Of a DNA stretch of 64,000 nt, positions 58,666 to 64,000 are shown piece after piece. Origin of the DNA: Mactromeris polynyma (Eukaryota > Mollusca > Bivalvia > Venerida > Mactridae); contig JASFXZ010000001.1 of the NCBI GenBank assembly GCA_032209605.1, positions 35,344,619 through 35,408,618 on the forward strand, written 5' to 3'. A program made the translations under genes and the position numbers. The notes under the pieces are model-generated. The model was not told the DNA's origin. It searched no databases and saw only the letters and a program-made list of their open reading frames with translations. The stretch's first letter is position 1. Every line of letters starts with the position of its first letter.

Positions 58666-59481
58666 AAGAAAGAAATATTATAATTCCAATTTTTTTATAG
58701 TACATGTACAACTCGTATTATTTTGGTGAGTAATTCAAGGTTTTTTCACTTCCGTCAAAGTTGACTATAAAATACCATTGTTATACCATTGTAAATTTCC
58801 TTTATTTTAAGGAAAGAGTTTTTAACGTATTTGTGTAAGTTGATGTAAATAATGTTCATCTTGTATTTTGTATTGTGCAACAACCAAAATACCTTAACAT
58901 GAGGATTTGAATAGAACACATTTTTAACATTTTTGTTGTGTATCAATGTTGATTTAGTTTGTTTATTTTTTGCTATTGTAAATGCATAATTTTGGTGGTG
59001 TCATATTATGAGATATTTGTGCATCGTAGTATACTGATAAAATAACTAATCTGCCAGTTTTATGCAGAGTAATGTAATTGCTTACCCTTACTGTGTTTAA
59101 ACTTTAAAGTGGCATAATATATTGTAACTATGTAGTTATATAATGTATGTTAAGGGCCTTTTTTACATATTTGGTAAGGAATGACATGCTTGCCAATAAA
59201 ATATTTCTATTTCACTGAATTTTTAGATAATTTGCAGTAAATGAGACATTTAACTATTTACCATTTTTGGAGAAACTTTGCTGTCACTGAAGAAATCTTG
59301 GTATAAACTGTTATATGCAACAAATTTCTAGCATGAAATTATGAATGAAAAACATTTTGAGGTAATGACACTTATTGGCATTCCCTGTCCGTAATCAAAA
59401 TAAGTAAATCTTCACTGATTTGTCAATACATGTATTGCTACTTGTGTTCTGATGTCTAAAACGGCTTTAATAATGTGGAAG

Positions 59482-59939
59482 TCTCTGAGATTTTTGGCCC
59501 AAATACACTGAGCCCTGTTCTGAGAAAAACGCAATAAAGATGAAGTCGTGTTTTCACATTATGACGTCATGTTTTCATATTAATTTCAACAGCTAGTTGA
59601 AACATTTCAGTAAAAGATGTATAATTCAGCGGTGATCAGAAACAAAACAATTATTGGTGAACATTGAGACGGCCCCTTTTCTTAAGGAAAAGAATAATAT
59701 ACATTTATTTGTAAAATATTATTGTATCTGAAAACATATTTGCCGTATTAAATTTGTGAAACTCAGGATTTTTTGTAGATCTTGTCTTGATGACTATATT
59801 AAAAGTGCTGTAATTCCCTAATTAAATGTCGTTTTGCAATAATTTTTGTTTTGTAGTAACCTACAAATATCCCTGCATTCAGAAATGTTAATAACTCAAT
59901 TTCACAAAGATATGTCATTTGGGCCAAAAATCTCAGAGA
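59482..59939. mobile_element. 458-bp element with perfect 23-bp terminal inverted repeats
   Basis: The sequence starting TCTCTGAGATTTTTGGCCCA at 59482-59504 recurs as its exact reverse complement at 59917-59939. The outward flanks (AATAATGTGGAAG and the reverse complement of ATAACACATATGTTA) are weakly similar, so the true ends may lie a little further out. The interior is AT-rich with a TTATGACGTCATG palindrome and no coding frame. Confidence 0.65.
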
Positions 59940-62445
59940 ATAACACATATGTTAATATCAAACCAACAGAAATTCTTTTGTAAAATGAAATGCTATTTAT
60001 GTGGTTTGAAACTATGATATAGCAAACTTGAGAAGCAAAATAATAATGTCATGCCACTTGAAGCAGAACTTCAATAATTTATTAAGCATGCTGTATTAAA
60101 CGTACAATTTTAAGCTGTGTCTGCAATATATGTATCACTATAACAATAGGAAGTGTAATCACTAATGTTTCCACGGACTACTGTCAAACATGACTACAAA
60201 ATCTTTAAACAGGTCTCAAAAAAACTGCAAGTAATAATTCTGGCAGGTTAGTGATTTTGTATAGTAACTAGTTGTTGTTATTGAAATAAAGATTTATGTG
60301 TAATTTGGCTGACAGCATCATCAAATACCTCCAACCTATCTATTCATTTCTATTTTATCCTCCATTTATCCTCTGCAGGTTATTTTGATCAAATACAAAA
60401 TGTAATGCGAGTTTCCATTTTTTTTCCAATTATGCCATTTCATTGGTCGCTTTATGATTTTGATATTTATAATTAAGATATTTGAACCAATCACAATTCA
60501 AATCCTAATAGTGACATCCTTAAATAAACCATATAATGTGGCTTTAGAAAAGTTCAGTGTTGATAAATTTCTTGAATTTCAAAAAAAAGCTGCTATAGTT
60601 ATCAAGTGCGTGCGAAGTCTTTTTTGAACATAGACATGCTAAGGTATATGCAGTTTGTAAGCTTCAATTTGATTGGTCGATGTTGGTCCAGTCTTATACT
60701 AATACCAAAACATACAAAAACAAGCCAATTATTTCAGTTGAGGAATGCTATGAGACGGAACAGGCAATTGTGGGTATCTGATGATGGGCTGACAAGAGGG
60801 AACAAAGTTTTATGACTTGTGATAATTTTCCATATACATACATTCATATCATTTATATAATTATATCATGTTGATTATGCATTTGTTTTGTAAAATATTG
60901 CTCATATCATGTTTAACATGTTCGTATATTATGCTATTTTATACAAATATGGGTAGTGTTTGAAAGCATAGCCCTATTTTCAAGGGACATCTTGTCATAT
61001 ATTTAAATTTCTATGTATATACATGTATATCATTAACTGTGTACATCCCTTTGTCTTTGCATTGATAGTCATGTATGCTATAATCTGGTGTCCATATACG
61101 TGCCAGCTGTTAGTTGACACATTGCTTTCTGGGAACACAAATACAATATACTCGAAAATACAAACAATCTACAAATATGACTTTTGAACAAATGCGTTGA
61201 CTTTAAGGCGATGTTCAGATTCACCCATTCAGAGTTTTGAGTCTGCTATTCTTGATACTAGAATGTATAACCTCACATCCTATTGAATCATGTCTTAACA
61301 TATACATGTACTATCATGTCAGTGTTATACATTTGTATAGGTTTAGATAAATGTTATAGAATTTTGTGTTAACTAAACACATTCAATTTTTACACCTATC
61401 TACCTTGCCAATACATTTTGTGACTCAAATTATTTCTTTGCTATGCCAATGTGATTGTTTTCAAACTATCAGTGGTAAAGTTACCTAACCTATTTATCAT
61501 GTTACATTGTTTAAAACACCAGATCTAATTCTATTTAAATCAATCATTTTTAAGTCTTAACTGGGTTCTACATTCATTTCAAGACTACATTGTCGTTAGG
61601 TCTATTTAAAGATGCTTTAGTATTTGGATTCAGGTTCCTGGAGCTGATAGAGATACTGTAGAAATCTCTTATAAAAACTGCCCAAAAAACCCTGTATAAA
61701 CCAATTGAGCTTAGGGCATGGCTTCCAGTTTCACAAACTCAGCCATTTTTGGAAACCAGCATACAATGTCAATGAAAGCTAGAAGACTATTGGTCCATCT
61801 AATGCGACCAATTGCAAGATGATAAAGGCAAATTTTGTTAATTGGAATACTTTCGTGTTGCTGCAAAGATGATATTTCTCCTGCAAATCGTCAATCTATA
61901 TGGATCAGTCTATTCCATAAAACCTTTACTGTACTGTCATGATGAAGATCTACAATTAGAAGCATTTCAAAATGTTCCTATGAAAGCCAATCATAAGCTA
62001 GGTGAACTAGCAGATTTCATATGTGTATTGATTATCAGTTTTTAATATAATGGGGTCTCCATCATCAAATACGCAGTTAATGGTTCGTTGTTCTATAGCC
62101 TACAAAAATATTTTCTTCATTCTTATACCCACTGTCTAGTAATAATTCTCAAAATGCAAAATGGCGGGTCACTTTTCTGACCTGTATATGTTCGCAGGGA
62201 CTTATTTACAACTATGTATACAGTGATGATTGTACAATTATAATCACAGGGACAAGTTTTGACCTAATAGTGCAAACTGCTCTCCATACATGGCATCTCA
62301 GTACTTGTGTAATATAATGTATTTATTTTCTACTCGGCTGAGTTGCAAGTCTTTGTCTCCTGCAACATGTAATCACAGCCTAAGTTCTTAGAATTATATA
62401 CATCATGCATTTACTTCAACGTATCAAAACAATGAGAAGTCTCAG

Positions 62446-62760
62446 ATTTTTTCGGCACAGCCATTCTTACATGGTTTAGCTATTTGCATATCAGTGTTGT
62501 GTAAACCTATCAAATCTTATGTTAACCACCAAAGCAATTTCTCTTCCACCGAACTACGTTTGTAACGCGGATTGGTTAACCTTTGATAAAACGTTCGTTA
62601 CATTACCACAATTCACTGAATTTACCGAAATCCATTTTGGATCTGGAGTGACCAGCAATCGCAACATCTCGGCATTTTTTTATGTTGCACAACAAATCTA
62701 AACCTTCAAATTGTGCGGACCATCTTTTTTCAAAATATTTCTTGTTAGTGATGATTTCTT
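62446..62760 (+). repeat. Interspersed repeat R5, uninterrupted copy (empty site)
   Basis: Matches 13615-13857 joined to 15271-15345. The equivalent of the insertion point is TC at 62667-62668 in GCAACATCTCGG. Confidence 0.7.
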
Positions 62761-63447
62761 ACTTAATGTCATTTGTTTGGTATGTGACAGAATCTTTTAC
62801 TTTTTTCAATAATACAGCTACATAGAATCAGTATGCCCTGCAATGTAAAGGCTTTCCTAACATACGGGTGTTTCCATGTACTAATATTCATTTTACATTG
62901 AAGTAAAATGACTTAAGCTATATTACTAGTCAACTATTTTGGATATTGAAAACATGGGTTCATTGTATTGCCACATACCTTGTTTAAATACTTTTAACTA
63001 AAAGTATAAAATCTATGAACCAATCCTATGCAACATCACAGCCATTCGTATTACTGTCGTTTTTTCTTCCTGTATTCCTTATCCATTATCATATTTATAC
63101 ATCAATTTCCATCATTAGGACACTTTCGTTTTGATCCTAGTTGTGGACAACTGGCATTGTATTATGTAACATTATCAGACCTGTATTTAAAAATGTTTAG
63201 CAAAAAGAAAACTTGGTCTGCTGTTGTACTAGTTTTGATAAACTTTTAGGGCTAAATTCATTTGACAGTAACTGATGTGCCGTGTGGAACCTCTCTACTG
63301 TGGCCCTCTCATCAGCAGCTACCTCTCGGCAACCACAGGGTCATATTCTCTTTTAGTAAGGGATTACCATCGATCATTGTATTTGTATTCTGTCAGTTTT
63401 GATGGTCTGAAGGATAACATTTTATTGCACTGCTGTTAGACTGTTTA

Positions 63448-63525
63448 AAAGGTATTGGCTAGCCGCTTGGCTAAAAGGTATTGGCTTACCGTCTGGCTAA
63501 ACAGTATTAGGTAGCCGTCCGGCAA
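63448..63525 (+). repeat. ~26-bp tandem repeat, three diverged copies
   Basis: Units: GGTATTGGCTAGCCGCTTGG, GGTATTGGCTTACCGTCTGG and AGTATTAGGTAGCCGTCCGG, each followed by CTAAA-like or CAACT text. Confidence 0.7.
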
Positions 63526-64000
63526 CTCGTACGTATGATTAGGGAGGTAAATAAATCAAAGGGTAGCGTGTCTGAACCTTGAACTTCACAATCCCTCAAT
63601 AAGCCGCGAGTGCTGGTAAATAACGCAGGAAGCATTTATCAATAATGGTCAATATAATGCCTAAATTTGTTTTGAAATAGTTGTAAAATAATTAAGTTTA
63701 GATTGAATGATAACCATCTATTCATTGACTGAAATGTAGACAAATACCATAGCTTGTGTTACCTGTGCCTTTCATGAATGGTCAGACTACGAGGCTGGAT
63801 GTCGAGTTATAGAGTGGCTAGCCTGTACTTAGAAGAAAATCTCGGGAAATAGTTTTGACAGCAGCATGCTAAATTTGAACCGAGCTCTTGCCATTGTTGT
63901 ATATATATAAAATCTATATGCATAAACTTCAGAATCTCGTATATTAATAAGTATGAAACATCAAAACATTTATAACATGTGCAATATTAGAATTGATATT

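Larger units (their letters stand above)
57661..64000. other. Non-coding region downstream of MCTP
   Basis: AT-rich; contains an R1 repeat (58380-58665), a terminal-inverted-repeat element (59482-59939), the uninterrupted R5 repeat (62446-62760) and a short 26-bp repeat (63448-63525). Open frames such as 60606-60815 have no recognisable features. Confidence 0.6.

Overview
This is a eukaryotic, AT-rich genomic window that carries one recognisable protein-coding gene, spread over about 40 kb of the + strand. The gene encodes an MCTP (multiple C2 domain and transmembrane region protein). I could trace 19 coding exons from the ATG at 17876 to the TAG at 57202-57204. All junctions are GT-AG, all phases agree, and the predicted protein is 919 residues. 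Its order is a Ser-rich basic/acidic head (1-222), C2A, C2B, C2C, a first membrane region, an acidic linker, a second membrane region and a short basic tail. This is the normal MCTP plan. MCTPs are ER-anchored Ca2+/phospholipid sensors.

Organism: introns are long and repeat-filled. Several interspersed repeats resemble types common in bivalve and other mollusc genomes: elements ending in the text 'gggccatcatggccctcttg', 'gagttatggccctttttggac'-type repeats, and tRNA-derived SINEs whose tails read 'actggttacatcaactg'. I infer a lophotrochozoan, probably a bivalve mollusc; the species is not determinable here.

Layout. 1-17875: no gene recognised. This stretch may be intergenic or may hold a 5' untranslated exon and intron of MCTP. 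It contains two large minisatellites (33-bp unit at 4315-5050, 28-bp unit at 7201-8288), a patchwork of interspersed repeats (8289-9690), and a 1.4-kb terminal-inverted-repeat element (13860-15268) inserted into an older repeat whose uninterrupted copy lies at 62446-62760. 17876-57204: the MCTP gene. Its introns hold further minisatellites (40-bp at 22481, 32-bp at 36003, 50-bp at 47310, 30-bp at 57046), SINEs in both orientations, an intronic tRNA-like sequence, a decayed non-LTR retrotransposon end and an inverted repeat pair. 57205-64000: 3' UTR with an AATAAA at 57633, then repeat-bearing non-coding DNA.

Most worth a second look: (i) repeat DNA abutting MCTP splice sites, giving an in-frame alternative 5' splice site after exon 7 and in-frame alternative 3' splice sites before exon 19; (ii) a family of mobile elements sharing a ~340-bp core and CCCC-TG ends but carrying different self-complementary CATG-centred subterminal arrays; (iii) a well-formed extra exon candidate in intron 3 that would shift the frame. 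All alignments were made by eye; none was computed.
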